Part shown: in pieces, positions 1 through 11,792 of the stretch | How positions within the stretch are numbered: the stretch's first letter is position 1 | Layout of the letters: the number at the start of each line of letters is the position of its first letter | Source of the DNA: Ciona intestinalis | Taxonomy: Eukaryota > Chordata > Ascidiacea > Phlebobranchia > Cionidae | Direction: 5' to 3' | Length of the DNA: 64,000 bases | Assembly: GCF_000224145.3 (NCBI RefSeq) | Contig: NC_020172.2 | Span: 3,579,557-3,643,556 of the forward strand | Notes under the pieces: generated by a model | What the model saw: only the letters and a program-made list of their open reading frames with translations | What the model was told of the DNA's origin: nothing | The model's database searches: none | Position numbers and translations under genes: made by a program

Positions 1-180
1 AATTGGTTGTCTAAATTATCAAGTCATACATTAAAACAAAAACAAAAAAATCTCTCAAAAATGTCTTTTCTTAAAATTACATTCGTGGTACTGGTAACTC
101 CTAAGTGGGTACGAGATTTATGAAACAGTACACCTGTGTTATAAAAATTGTCATTGTCCTGCCGCGCGACAGTAAATACT
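1..180 (+). mobile_element. tRNA-headed SINE, tail half
   Basis: GGTTGTCTAAATT middle motif, then the family tail (cataagcgggcacgaggtgt-like, GAAACAG, GTTATAA). The head is lost or lies left of the window. Confidence 0.7.
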
Positions 181-311
181 GTATAAGTCTGTATTCAAAT
201 GTTTATATGCTTAGGTATACTTGCTAATGAGTTAAAATAGTGGCCATTTACAAAGAAAAACCATTTCAACTTATTTTTAAAACTTGTTCAGATGATCAAA
301 GAAAGGGCCTC

Positions 312-3300
312 ATGCGAGCTGGCGAACCCCGTAAATGCACCATACGTAAGAACGATAATGAAGAACATGGATTCTTTTTGGCAATTGATAGAGACCGTAA
401 TGGCCAGATTATAAGAAGGTAATGACAGCTGAATAATATATCAATAAATGGATGTTACTTATTTATCCTCGCTTGATGGGAAACGAAAATTATTATAGAA
501 CCTGTGTTCTGTTCTATTTTCTCGTTCTATTTGGTAGTAAGCAAAGAACATTTAAAGAAATATAAAACCATATCTTCACAACTCCCATAAAACATTGCTA
601 TTTGTTTAAAACACGATCAGGGTATTTGGATATTATGTGCTCAAGGTGTCCCGTCTTCCCCACCTTACCATATAGTACCTATAGTAGGATGGGGAAGATG
701 GGACACAATTAACATGGTTCTTTGTTTACTACCAAATGAGGTGGGGAAATAGAGTGAAAAGGTGTCCTATCTTCCCCCACCCTACTATTTAATATGTTTC
801 ACGCAGGGTTGTAAAAGGAGGTCCAGCTGACAGAGCTGGCTTGAGCGATGGTGATAGAATTCTAATCGTCAATAATGAACCAGTGGAAACATTAGACCAT
901 GAAGAAGTAAGGATCTTAACTTTATAAAAAAAAACGTACCAACGAAAAATTAAAATTTGTATATAGATACGTTCCAATGTGATTTAAAACACCAAAAAGT
1001 TTCGAAAAAATGGCTCTAAAATAATAACCGTTTTAGTTTCTAAACTATTATTTTTATTTTTTATTATTTACTAATATTTATTTTTTTTGTTGGTATGCCC
1101 CTTTGAGTGCATAAAAAAAGTATTTTTTTTTTAAATACCACTACATAATTATGCGTTATTGGTGGTGATTTAAACAACAAATATGAAAAAAAAATTATGT
1201 AAAAAAAAATATTTTTTTCTTAAATGAAAAGCAAGTTTAAATATTTATTCAGGTGGTGTCACGAATACGAGAATGCGGCAACGTCATTACTCTCACTGTA
1301 ATTGACGAACGATCTGACAACTTTACGGTAAAACCTCGCCCATATTTATACCGTATTATGAAGGATAAAGGGGGCTATGGCTTTTATTTGTGGTATGACG
1401 ACAAGGGACATTTTGTGCAAGAAATTACGACAGGGAGTCCCGCTGATAAAGCAGGTTTGAAATTAGGTTTTAGTTTTTTTTTAGTTTATAATATTCTTTT
1501 TTTTTCAAGTTTTTTTCTAGTTTTTTTTAAGGTTTATTATTATTTTTTTTGCTTTTTTTATGATTTATTTCTTTCTTGTTGCAAGAGCATGCTTGCTGCA
1601 TATAGTACTGTAGGGTTAGATTAGATAGCTATAGTACATAATATCACATATTTTTAATCATGTTTTTAACAATTAACAATGGTCTTTAAGAGAGCTTAGG
1701 ATACGGTTATATAATTCTGTAAAAGTTCTTTGTTTACTACCAATTGGGACGATGAAACAAAATAAAAATGTGTACCATCTTACCATTCTTACCCCAACCC
1801 TACTATATGTTAACATTTAATAAATGTTTTGCTAAAAAGAAATTTCCTACAGGTCTCTGCTCCGGTGATCGACTGGTTGAAATAAATGGCATTAATATTG
1901 AAAACGAATCGCATGAAGACGTGTTCTACAGGATCAAGGCTTGTGTTAACGTGGTGACTATGCTAGCCTTAGACACTAAGACATACGTCTACTGCAAGAA
2001 AAACGGGATTGAAATTAACGCAAAAACTGCTGAAGGAAGATTCTCCGGGGAAACTGGATGGTCTGAAGGTGAATGAATGAACGAATAACACCGTATCTTA
2101 CCCCAATATGTCTTTTTATAATTTATTTAATTTATAATCCTGGCGTGGCCGGTTCACAACGGTCGTTATAATATAGGTGTTTTGTTTCACACACCTCATG
2201 CTTGCTTACAAGTTAATACTTGCAACACAATTAGGAAATGTAAATGAATAAATGTAGCAACTGGTGCCAATGCACCAAGATTAGCACGCCTGCCTGTAAC
2301 CTAGAGGTTATAGGTTCAAGGCTTGTCACTGCTACCATTGTAAACATCAAGAACCTTAACCATAATTGCTTGACCCAGTGGTCAATAATTAGTTACACAC
2401 ATGATAACTCCTGGGCACGAGCTGTATGAAACAGAACACCAGTGTTATAACTACTGTCGTTTTCCGGCCACGCGAGGATAAAGAAGTTGTTTTCATTAAT
2501 TTAACTTATTTATCTTCGCATGGTGGGGTAACGACAGTCGTTATACCACTGATGTTCTGCTTTATATATCTCATGCCCGCAAGTTAATATGTATGTAACT
2601 TGTAGGTGAATATGTTGTTAAAATAACAATCAGGGAAATATGGTCTTTGGGTACTAACACAGTATATATATCCTTTTTAAAAAATAGGAGACATGAAAAA
2701 GAACGAAGCTGTGAAAACGCCGGAGCAAAAGAAGAAAAAAGTTCAACACGAAGTTGTATTGAGGAAAGACAGGAATGAAGAAGGTTACGGATTTCATCTC
2801 GCCTTTTCAAATTCTTTCTCAGGAGATGATAATGGTTTAGGTGGCCACGTGGTACACTGGGTTGGAAAGGGAGGGCCCGCTGATTTAGCTGGAGTCAGAG
2901 ATGGAGACAAAATTATAAGCGTTAGTTTTTCGTTTGTTAACTTTTATTTTGATTATTTATTTTTTTGGCGTATTATTATTTCTTTAGATGTATTACTTTT
3001 TTTTTCTATGTATAATTTTTTAATTTTTATTTTTTAATGTATTGTTTTTTTTAATTTTTTGTGTATCTTTTTTGTTTCTTCATATTTGTTTTAATTTTTA
3101 GACCCAATTTTTTTTTTCTTATTTTTTTACCTTATTTTTATTATTTTAGGTGAACGGGACCAATGTTGTGGAAGAAGACCATGAACAAGTTATGGTTCGA
3201 ATACATGCCAATGGACAAAACACTGTTCTTCTTGGAATTGAGTATATAGAAGGTTAGTTATACTTATTTAACTTATTTATTTTTATTTTAGTCAATTTTT

Positions 3301-6300
3301 TTAATTATATAAATCAACAACCTAGCCTTCCCAAACTTTTTTGCTCGCAACCCCCTTTTTCTCATCAAAAAAAATAATTTTAAATGTTTTCATTCTAAAC
3401 AATTCTCTCTATAACCCCTGAAGTTTGTTACGTGACCTACAGTTTAAAAAAAGCTCTGTTCTAATGCGCACCGTGTAATACCATGTATAATGGCTTAGTG
3501 TATGAAACAAAACACATGTGTTACTGTGATAGTGTTTACTTTTAGTTCTATTCTCCACTGCGTTAAACTAAATGTTCTGGTCGGTTTGGGAACACTAATA
3601 ATTATCGTGCGACGCGTACACTAAACGCGCGTCATTAACATTCTTTTGTTTCTTGTATAATTCTTCGTACTCGTGTAAAGTCCTACTGTTGTGTTAGTCT
3701 TACTATTGTGTTTACTTTGTTTACTGAGACGTTTGTTGTAAGTTAAATAAAGCCTATGATCAATTTTGTTCATCTAATAGGTTTCTGACAGTTACAACGA
3801 CTGTCGTTGCTCTGCACTTAATTACCAAGCATTAAATTTTGTGGATGTCTGTTTTAGAATCTGTATGATGTATCTTAATGTGTGTTTATGGATATTAAAC
3901 TAAAACTTTGTATAATTATAAATAAGTGTTTTTAAAATGTGTTTATGAATATGAGTCTGAAATTCTGTAGATAATTGTTTAAGAGTGTATATGAAGTAGT
4001 TAAATATGTTTTTAAGGATATTCTATTCTATTCTTTGAGAGTGAGGTTCATGTCAAGGACTTGGGATTTAGGCCAGATTTGTCCCATTACCTAACACCCA
4101 GAAATCCCATTTAAATCGTTCATGCGACTGGTGCCACTCCATTTCGGACTCCATTGCCAACACAGACCAACCAATTTCATCCGCAACACAAAGTTTATGG
4201 ATAATTAAACTGAATTTTTAAATCACAGACGTAAAACCCCCTCATGATGTTGAAATCTACAAAGAAAATGATTCATTTGGTTTTTGTCTCTGGTTTGATG
4301 AAAATGGTCATTACATTGAAGATGTGACTATTGGTTCAACTGCTGATAAAGCAGGTTTAAAGATTGGGGACAGACTTATCCAGGTATGGTTCAAAACTTA
4401 AATTTAATTTAGATAATGCCTTTGAGTGGTAGGGCAAGAACAGTCAGTATAATTCTTGTGTTTTGTTTCATCGTGCCCGCTTACGAGTTATACCTCATGC
4501 CTGCTTATAAGTTGTATGTCCCTGTATTTAACTTTGTGGGTGGTTATTTTTCGAGAAATTTTTTGCATGAGTGATAATTTAGACAACCCATTAGTGACTA
4601 CTGGGTTGGGGCAATTGCTGTTAAGCGTAATGCCCAAAGACACATACACCCTTAATGGTACCAGCGACGAGATTCCTGTGTTACAGTTTAAAACCAAAAA
4701 TTCGTTACCTCTTTTTTCCCCTATAAGATAAATTTAGTTTTACATTAAGTGACTAATAAACTTACTGTCAGATAAACGTTTTTTTGAATAAAATTTTCGA
4801 CATTAAAAAAGTTAAATAAAACTTACCATCGCATAAACTAAACTAAATAAAAATTTACTGTTACAGAAAATTCACTTTGGTTTGACAAAAATCCACATTC
4901 TCAATTCGACTTTAAACTGAATTTGGCTTTAATTTTAGGTAAACGGGAAAAATGTGGAAAGCGAAACACATGACGCAACAGTGGAGTTGGTGCGATCCAG
5001 CAAAGATGTTGTCGTGTTAAATGTCGTCAATGTTCGTAACGAAGAAGTTCGAAAACTGACCGTCGTTAGGACTTGTCACGTAAGTAGATACCTGTGTTTT
5101 TTTTAATTTGGTAAAGAAAATCATAATAATTAAAACAACGAAGGGAAGAAAAACAATAAAGGGAAATTTATTAATTTTTTGGAAGGCTCCTGTTCTCCAC
5201 TTGGTTCTTTAACTCATCGTACTGTTGCTCCAATTGGACGATTTCTGTATCGTTAACGTCCACCTTAGCGTCTTCAGAAAACAATAACTTTATTGTCTCT
5301 TCAATTGCGGTAGCAAATATTTAGAAATATTTCAATCATAAAGACAGGATATAGCAACAAAACAACAGTTGTTAAAACTCGCTTCCATTTGACACACATA
5401 TTTACATTTACTTGAAAGAAGCATGCTACACCTAGCTGAAAATCTAGTAATTTTTTATAAATTTCCTTTTTTTTACAGGTGTCAAAATACGCTGGGTCCT
5501 ATGGGTTCAGCATACAAGAAGACGCACGGGGATTATACATTGAGTTTGTAAAACCGTCGAGCCCTGCCGAGCACGCTGGTTTGCACATGGGGGATAGACT
5601 GGTTGAAATTAATGGTCAAACTGCTGAAGGTTAGTTATAAATGGAGAGGTCAAATCAGTGGTTCTTAAACTTTTTTGTATATGAATTGTTCAATGTCTGG
5701 TAAAGTACTACAAATTGCACATTTTTCTGTCCTGTCAATTGATTGGATTTTTATTGGTAGCTCATTTACCCTCTAAATTCGAGGAATTCAATGAATGTAA
5801 CTTGCTTTTCCTGGAATGGTAAAAAAACAACAGTCGTTATAATACTGGTATTCTGTTTCATACACCTCGTGTCAGTTTACGAGTTATCACATATGTAACT
5901 TAGCGTGTATTTTTTTATGTATGGCTGAAATTTGGACAACCCGTTTGTACCCACTGTGTTGGAGCAATTGCTATTAAGTGTCTTGCCTGAAAACACATAC
6001 TCCCACAACAGTGGCAGCGACAAATCTTGAAGTCATAAACTCTGAGTTAAAGGCAGACATGCTAACCAATGGGCCAGACACTTACAACAATTGCTCCAAT
6101 CCAATGGTCACTCACAAATTATTGGCCAAATAAAAAAAAATAAAAAAAAATTGAAAATAGTCACCTACAAATATGTGTCATGATATGTATGTGTTGAAAA
6201 GAGAAAACATAAAAACATTACATTCAGGCTTGGAGCTCTCAAGCGCGATCAGAATGATTATTCAGTCTCAAAGCTCAATTGATATCATGGTACTTTCGTC

Positions 6301-9300
6301 GAAAAAAGAAACTACAAAAACAAAGACATCGAACCCAGGACTCAAGTACGTATATCCTCAAAAATTTTAATTCGGTATTTATATGTGTAACTTATTTATC
6401 CTCGCATAATGACTGTGCTTATAACACAGGTGTTTTGTTTAATACATCTCGTGCCACCATACAGCTTACTATGAGTGTAACTTTGTGGGTAAATATTAGT
6501 TTGGGCGGGAGTTTTGTTTTTTTGGCTTACAATTTGTACAACTAAATAGGGGGTTGAAGCAATTGCCGTTAAGTGTCTTGCCCAAGGACTGATACACCCA
6601 CAATGGTAGCAGCGATAAGCCTAGAACCCGTAACTTGTATGTTAGAGGCAGACACGTTAACTACTTTGCCGCGATGCCATAATAAATGCTTCTTCTTTGT
6701 AAATATTAAAACAATTGTCAACTCTCTTTTTCTGCGTTATCGTGACCGAAGAGACAGAATAAATTTCATTCATTATTTTTTATTTTATTTTTTACAGATT
6801 AAGTCGAGTAGTTGATAATCCATCCACAACTTCCATATTCCACCAACTGCTTGGAAAAGAAGAGATTGATTATGTTGTGGAAAAAAGGGAATATGGGAAT
6901 GCAAGAGAAGGCGAGAAAAAAGGATCTGATTTGAGAAGTTCAGAAAATAAACCAAAACGTGACATGTAAACCATTTGACATTTTTTAAATGATTTTTAGC
7001 GGCTTATCTGGTATAAAAACGCAGTGTATTTCTAACTTTTCTGCTACCATTTCTATCAACAAGACTTCTATCAGAGAATGTAACGCAACAAGATGGCAGA
7101 CCAAATGTCCGAAATATACTATGTTTTCATACCAGATGAGCCGTTAAAAGAATATTTACATTATGCCTGGTAGCCGAAGTTACAAAATATTTCTTTAAAC
7201 TTTTAAACTTAGATATTTCTTTAGTGTTCCTACAAACACATTATTTTTTAGGCCAACAAAGGTTTCAACTTTGAGGAAACATGGAAACAAAAAAATGAAG
7301 AGAACTTCTAGTATTAAAAAGAAAAAGGGAATAAAGTTAAATAAAAAGTAAGACTAAAAACTCAATAGATATAGTTTGAATTGTTTTATATAGAAAAACT
7401 TACACTGGATTAATTTACATCTTTAAACAATCTTTTAAACAGCACTGACGATGAATTTAGTAAAACTAAAGGTTTAAGATTAAATTCGTATTATGAATGA
7501 ATGATTGAATGAATGTAACTTACTTTATCCTCGCGTGGCTGGAAAACGACATTCGTTATCACACGGGTTTAACACCTCGTGCCAGCTTACGAGTTACCAT
7601 GTATGTTACTTTTTTGGTGATTATTATTTTTTTTTTTGAATTTTTTATTTTTTNNNNNNNNNNNNNNNNNNNNNNNNNNNNNNNNNNNNNNNNNNNNNNN
7701 NNNNNNNNNNNNNNNNNNNNNNNNNNNNNNNNNNNNNNNNNNNNNNNNNNNNNNNNNNNNNNNNNNNNNNNNNNNNNNNNNNNNNNNNNNNNNNNNNNNN
7801 NNNNNNNNNNNNNNNNNNNNNNNNNNNNNNNNNNNNNNNNNNNNNNNNNNNNNNNNNNNNNNNNNNNNNNNNNNNNNNNNNNNNNNNNNNNNNNNNNNNN
7901 NNNNNNNNNNNNNNNNNNNNNNNNNNNNNNNNNNNNNNNNNNNNNNNNNNNNNNNNNNNNNNNNNNNNNNNNNNNNNNNNNNNNNNNNNNNNNNNNNNNN
8001 NNNNNNNNNNNNNNNNNNNNNNNNNNNNNNNNNNNNNNNNNNNNNNNNNNNNNNNNNNNNNNNNNNNNNNNNNNNNNNNNNNNNNNNNNNNNNNNNNNNN
8101 NNNNNNNNNNNNNNNNNNNNNNNNNNNNNNNNNNNNNNNNNNNNNNNNNNNNNTGGCTGATAATTTGGACTACCCATCAGTGACCACTGGGTTGGAGCAA
8201 TTGCCATTAAGTCTTGCCCAAGGACACATACACCCACAACGGTAGCAGCGTCGAGCCTTGAACCCATTACCTCTGGGTTACAGGCAGGCGCGTTAACCAC
8301 TATATCACGGCGCCGGACATGCAAATGGCCTGTCATTTATGTGTCAAAGCACATTTTTGTGTTAAGCTCCCATTATAAACTATTATATTTGTATTGAAAT
8401 TGTCCAGAAAATCAGCGTTTCATGTGCCGGAAGCTAAAAGCATCATGTTTAAATCTGACCCTCCGCTGCAGTGGCTCAGTTGTTTTAACATGGAAACTTC
8501 TTTATCTGCAACCTTTAAAACATAACATCATATTTGTATTGAAACTCACCAGAAATATTCGTTTTATGCATAAAATGTGTTTACCTAATTTTTTATCATT
8601 GTAGGAACACCACAATAAAGACAAAATATACGAAGGGCGATGTTAACGTTGTTTTTGAGGATGAAGAAGCGGAAAAATCATCAGAAGAAGTATTTGTGTT
8701 GTTAATTTATGTAGAAATATGAAAATTTATATAGAATGTCTCTGTCTGTAATCTGGACCAGTGGTTCTTAACCTTTTTGCTTGCTACTCTCTTTCAAATC
8801 ACCAACTAATTCTTGTACTTCATTCTAAAATTGACTTTTTCATACAAAGTATACCTAACCAACCTTAAAGATGTACCATTCCCACAAACCCTATTAACAG
8901 TTCTTGCTCCCCTGCTCTATATCTTTGTATGCAAATATAAAGTGTGATTTTTGTTTGCGTAGGTGTACAAAGACCCCTGGCTAGAAAATCCTGGTTTAGA
9001 CCCCTATTCTTTAGCATATTCCTTTCTCTTTGTTGTTTAAATAACATCTTCTTCGCCACCCTTTTCGAAGAGATATATAAAAAATTATTTTATTTAAATA
9101 TTTTTGAATTTTAGGGTGGATTCTTGGACTTTACATTGAAAAAGGTGGAGAAACATCTGACAAAGGGGCGAACTAAATCTCAAAAGAAACGATCGTTTAG
9201 TGAAAAATCTGAACATTTAGAAGAAAATGGTTTGGCCGGAAAGAACATTTTGGACGATGGAAGTAATGTAAGTATAGTAGGTTGGGGTAATTTAGGACAC

Positions 9301-10342
9301 GTTTCATGAAGTATGTTGGGGTAGGATGGGACATGTTTTTATATAATAGGTTGGGGTAAGATAAAACAAGTTTTCATTCTATTTTGTTGTCACATTTGGT
9401 GGAAAACAAAGAATATTTACCACTCAGGAAATATGAGATTCAGGTGCTATGAGTATCCCATCTTTGGCTGTTAAGGAAAAAATTGTGACTAACGGCATGA
9501 ATAGGTCCTTAAAACGATGGTTAGCCAAAATTTGTGCCTGAAGAGCCCAAATACAAGTAGGACTACGCCTGGCGGTATAAATACTTAATTGTTTTATTTT
9601 TAAGGTACAATTTACAAGAAAAGTTCCCAAGTTTCATCTCGCTACGTCTGGCACATTAAGATGGAAATTTGATGAAACTGACAGCAGACGACCTGGTCAT
9701 ATTGTAACGAGAACAATCGGGGAAGAAGAATCTTTTAAGAAAGTGCCAAGAGTTGAGGAAATTGATGAAGAAAATCAAATTCCAAGTAAAAAAATTTCAA
9801 ATATAAATTTAATTACAAGTTACATATAGTAGGGTGGGTCACATGGGACATGTTTCATATTATTTTCTTGTCTCATTTAAAAGTGAACAAAGAATTTTTG
9901 ATTAAACATGTAACTGCAAATCTAAAAGAGCGTTGTTAGCTGTTAAAAAACACGATCAGGAAATATGGAATTTAGGTGATAACGGTATCCCATCGTACTT
10001 CACAATGGTAACAATATATGGTAACTTGTTAGCGGGCACGAGGTGTGTGAAACAGAACACCAGTGTTATAACAACTATCGCTGCCCCATCATGCATAAGT
10101 AAATAAATTACATTTATTCATAACCTGCTGTTACTTTTTTAGCTGGTGGAACTTTTGCTTCTGAAACCGCTCCAACAAACATATTGGCAGATGATGATTT
10201 GATGAAGATTTCAGAAAATACAGAACTAAATATTCCATCAAAAGAAATGTCTGTAAATGATGGGGGAGTCCTGAGAAATGAAAATGAAGATTTTTCAAAG
10301 GAAATGTTATCTAAAGATGTCACTGACGAAATAATGATTTAA
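312..10342 (+). CDS. PDZK1: PDZK1/NHERF3-like scaffold protein with five PDZ domains
   Basis: Seventeen exons: 312-418, 807-906, 1253-1466, 1853-2068, 2688-2920, 3150-3252, 4229-4383, 4939-5079, 5479-5629, 6228-6345, 6798-6965, 7252-7347, 7443-7487, 8605-8689, 9115-9267, 9605-9785, 10143-10342; 821 aa, phase consistent throughout. Five PDZ domains lie at about residues 5-90, 97-185, 232-322, 326-408 and 424-505. Their carboxylate-binding loops read HGFFL, YGFYL, YGFHL, FGFCL and YGFSI, and each has a GDRL/GDRI-type strand. The start (MRAGEPRKC) aligns with the start of vertebrate PDZK1 (MTSTFNPREC); the frame stays open upstream to 240, so a longer N-terminus is possible. The family tethers transporters beneath apical membranes through their C-terminal tails. 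Vertebrate PDZK1 has four PDZ domains. Residues 506-821 are a Lys/Glu-rich tail without a domain I recognise. Domain calls are firm; orthology is inferred. Confidence 0.9.
512..787. mobile_element. Two adjacent MITE copies (TAGTAGGGTGGGG family), both incomplete
   Basis: 512-674 is the body and one terminus; 682-787 has both terminal inverted repeats (TAGTAGGATGGGGAAGATGG and a complementary right end) with a shortened core. Right end lies 20 nt before exon 2 of the PDZ gene. Confidence 0.8.
1603..1806. mobile_element. MITE copy, degenerate left end
   Basis: Core GTTCTTTGTTTACTACCAA and right terminus ACCCCAACCCTACTATA. Intron 3 of the PDZ gene. Confidence 0.7.
2140..2600. mobile_element. 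Cluster of three SINE pieces in alternating orientation
   Basis: 2140-2235 is a reversed tail, 2256-2485 a forward near-complete copy with a B-box-like GGTTCAAGGCTTG, and 2498-2600 another reversed tail. Head and tail copies are complementary, so a transcript of this intron could fold on itself. Confidence 0.8.
3313..3480. mobile_element. hAT-type MITE
   Basis: Starts with a CAGTGGTTCTYAAAC-like end (here CCTAGCCTTCCCAAACTTTTTTGCTCG) and ends with CAGTTTAAAAAAAGCTCTGTTC-like sequence. Related pieces lie at 5655-5690, 8761-9000 and 37850-37912. Family assignment rests on these termini only. Confidence 0.5.
4015..4195 (+). mobile_element. Second SINE-like family, copy 1
   Basis: Contains GGGATTTAGGCCAG, CATGCGACTGGTGCC and CACAGACCAACCAA, all shared with 51790-51970; pieces also lie at 53345-53450 and, reversed, 60290-60425. 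Confidence 0.65.
4430..4725 (-). mobile_element. tRNA-headed SINE, diverged
   Basis: Reversed copy: tail (TTGTGTTTTGTTTCAT), middle (ACAACCCATTAGTGACTACT) and part of the head up to GTAGCAGCGACGAG-like sequence. Confidence 0.75.
5790..6085 (-). mobile_element. tRNA-headed SINE, nearly complete
   Basis: Tail, middle (GGAGCAATTGCTATTAAGTG) and head (AGGCAGACATGCTAACCA) all recognisable. Intron 9 of the PDZ gene. Confidence 0.8.
6385..6690 (-). mobile_element. tRNA-headed SINE, nearly complete
   Basis: Reversed copy with tail at 6385 and head ending GCAGACACGTTAACTACTTTG before exon 11 of the PDZ gene. Confidence 0.8.
6996..7147. mobile_element. Palindromic MITE with long inverted repeats
   Basis: CGGCTTATCTGGTATAAAAA at the left and the complement TTTTCATACCAGATGAGCCG at the right; arms of about 35 nt around a short core. 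A second copy lies at 53190-53326. Confidence 0.75.
7494..8320 (-). mobile_element. tRNA-headed SINE interrupted by a 500-N gap
   Basis: Tail and poly-T stretch before the gap (7494-7653); middle and complete head (TGACCACTGGGTTGGAGC to CACTATATCACGGCGCC) after it (8154-8320). Starts a few bases after the exon 13 donor. Confidence 0.85.
7654..8153. other. Assembly gap, 500 N
   Basis: Exactly 500 N, a placeholder-like size, flanked by the two halves of one SINE. Confidence 0.99.
8761..9000. mobile_element. hAT-type MITE, diverged
   Basis: Begins CAGTGGTTCTTAACCTTTTT and ends near CCCCTGGCTAGAAAATCC. Intron 14 of the PDZ gene. Confidence 0.5.
9277..9470. mobile_element. MITE copy with repeated left ends
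   Basis: Three successive TAGGTTGGGGTAA-like starts (9277, 9313, 9347) before the usual core suggest nested or stuttered insertions. Confidence 0.65.
9826..10110. mobile_element. MITE copy followed by a SINE tail
   Basis: 9826-10000 is a MITE beginning TATAGTAGGGTGGG; 10015-10110 is a forward SINE tail (GCGGGCACGAGGTGTGTGAA). Last intron of the PDZ gene. Confidence 0.75.
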
Positions 10343-11792
10343 TTATTGAATTGTATAGATGGAATATTGGTATATTGCTGTGGGGTGAGATGGGATACTG
10401 TTGGAACCTAAATCCTTTTCCATGATCGTGTTTTTAAGAAATAGCAACCTTTTTATTCAGAAGCGGGGCTATTGTTTTATATTTCTGTAAATATTCTTTG
10501 TTTGCTACTAAAGGGCAAAAAAAGATAATGATAACTTGTCCCATCTCACCCCACCCTACTGCATCTCATACTCCACTGCGTATGTTTATTTAATTTGTAT
10601 TTATGTTCGTATTTCTTTCACTATCATTGCTTTGCTTTGCATTACAACAAATTTTAACCAAGCGTTAGCACAGCTCGTAACTGCCGTGTTCCTAAAAACA
10701 CGGAAACTAAAACTGTTGCGAATGACATAAATAACCGTACAGGTAAGAAAATTATTATGTTCATGCAAAAAAAGGCATAGCATAGTTTGTATTTATCTCT
10801 TCGCAGACAGTAGCGAAGATCATGTTCAACGAAGAGAAGAGAATCAACAACAAAACAACAGTGTTAAAAACAGTATAATGGGGTGGGGAAGATGGACACC
10901 TTTTCATTCCACTTTTTCGTCGCATTTTATAGTAAACAAAGAACATTTAATAAATTATAAAACCGTATCCTCACGACTCTTATAGAATGTTTAAAATCCG
11001 GTACTTCCTTGATTCGTGTTGACCTGGCGTTTACTGCAGCGTCGTTCATGAAACAAGCTTTAAATTAAAAGCTAAACCGGGGACATAGATTGTCTTATCA
11101 TTTGTAACAAACTTATTCATGCATGTTAAAAGTATAATCGGTATGACTCAAACATAAATCTAATAAAAGTACGTTTAACCTCTGCTGGAGTCTGTTTGGT
11201 CAGAACATGTCAGCCTATACGAGTCATAGTTTCTCCGCGTCATATTACATGTGGGCGTAAATTGGTAAGAGCGCTGCTGGTTTGGTCTGGTCAGTATATA
11301 TGCTTATTATAAGTCATAAAGGACTGGGTATATAGTTTAAAATTTTAAATAATATGTACATTAATCTGATGTATGCAGCAAAAGTGAGATTTGATGATAT
11401 TGTTTTTAAGGTATGCAGTATTTTATGAATGTGCTACTATTTGGTTAAGTGTTACGTTAAAAAGTTAATATTTACTGTAAAGTATTCGTTTTTTTAATTT
11501 TAATTACCTATTTGTAAAATTTATAGCTTTTGTTAGAGAATCACTTATTCTTAAGTTTGTAAAATGATAACTTTATAATGAAGTTTACAAAACGCAGTGA
11601 CCAGAAAAAGTCACTGTTAAACAAAAATAATTAGTACCGCTACAACAAAATGCGCTTTAAAAATGCAATTGTCATAATTTAATTTATTCTAGGTTTAAAA
11701 CATGCTTGTAACGCATGCATGAATGTATATATATAAATAAACACTTTGTTTTCACAGCACGTTTGAATCATACTTGTTTTTGCTCGGCCGAT
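10343..11792. other. Intergenic, PDZ gene to GPCR gene
   Basis: Holds two MITE copies (10374-10561 complete; 10875-10995 half) and otherwise AT-rich sequence without a coding signal. It must contain the PDZ gene 3' end and the GPCR promoter; neither is marked clearly. Confidence 0.7.

Noticed and set aside
7443-7471. PDZ gene exon 13 ending at AAAG|GTTTAAG
   Set aside because: It leaves a phase mismatch with 8605; the donor at 7487 fits without a hidden exon in the gap.
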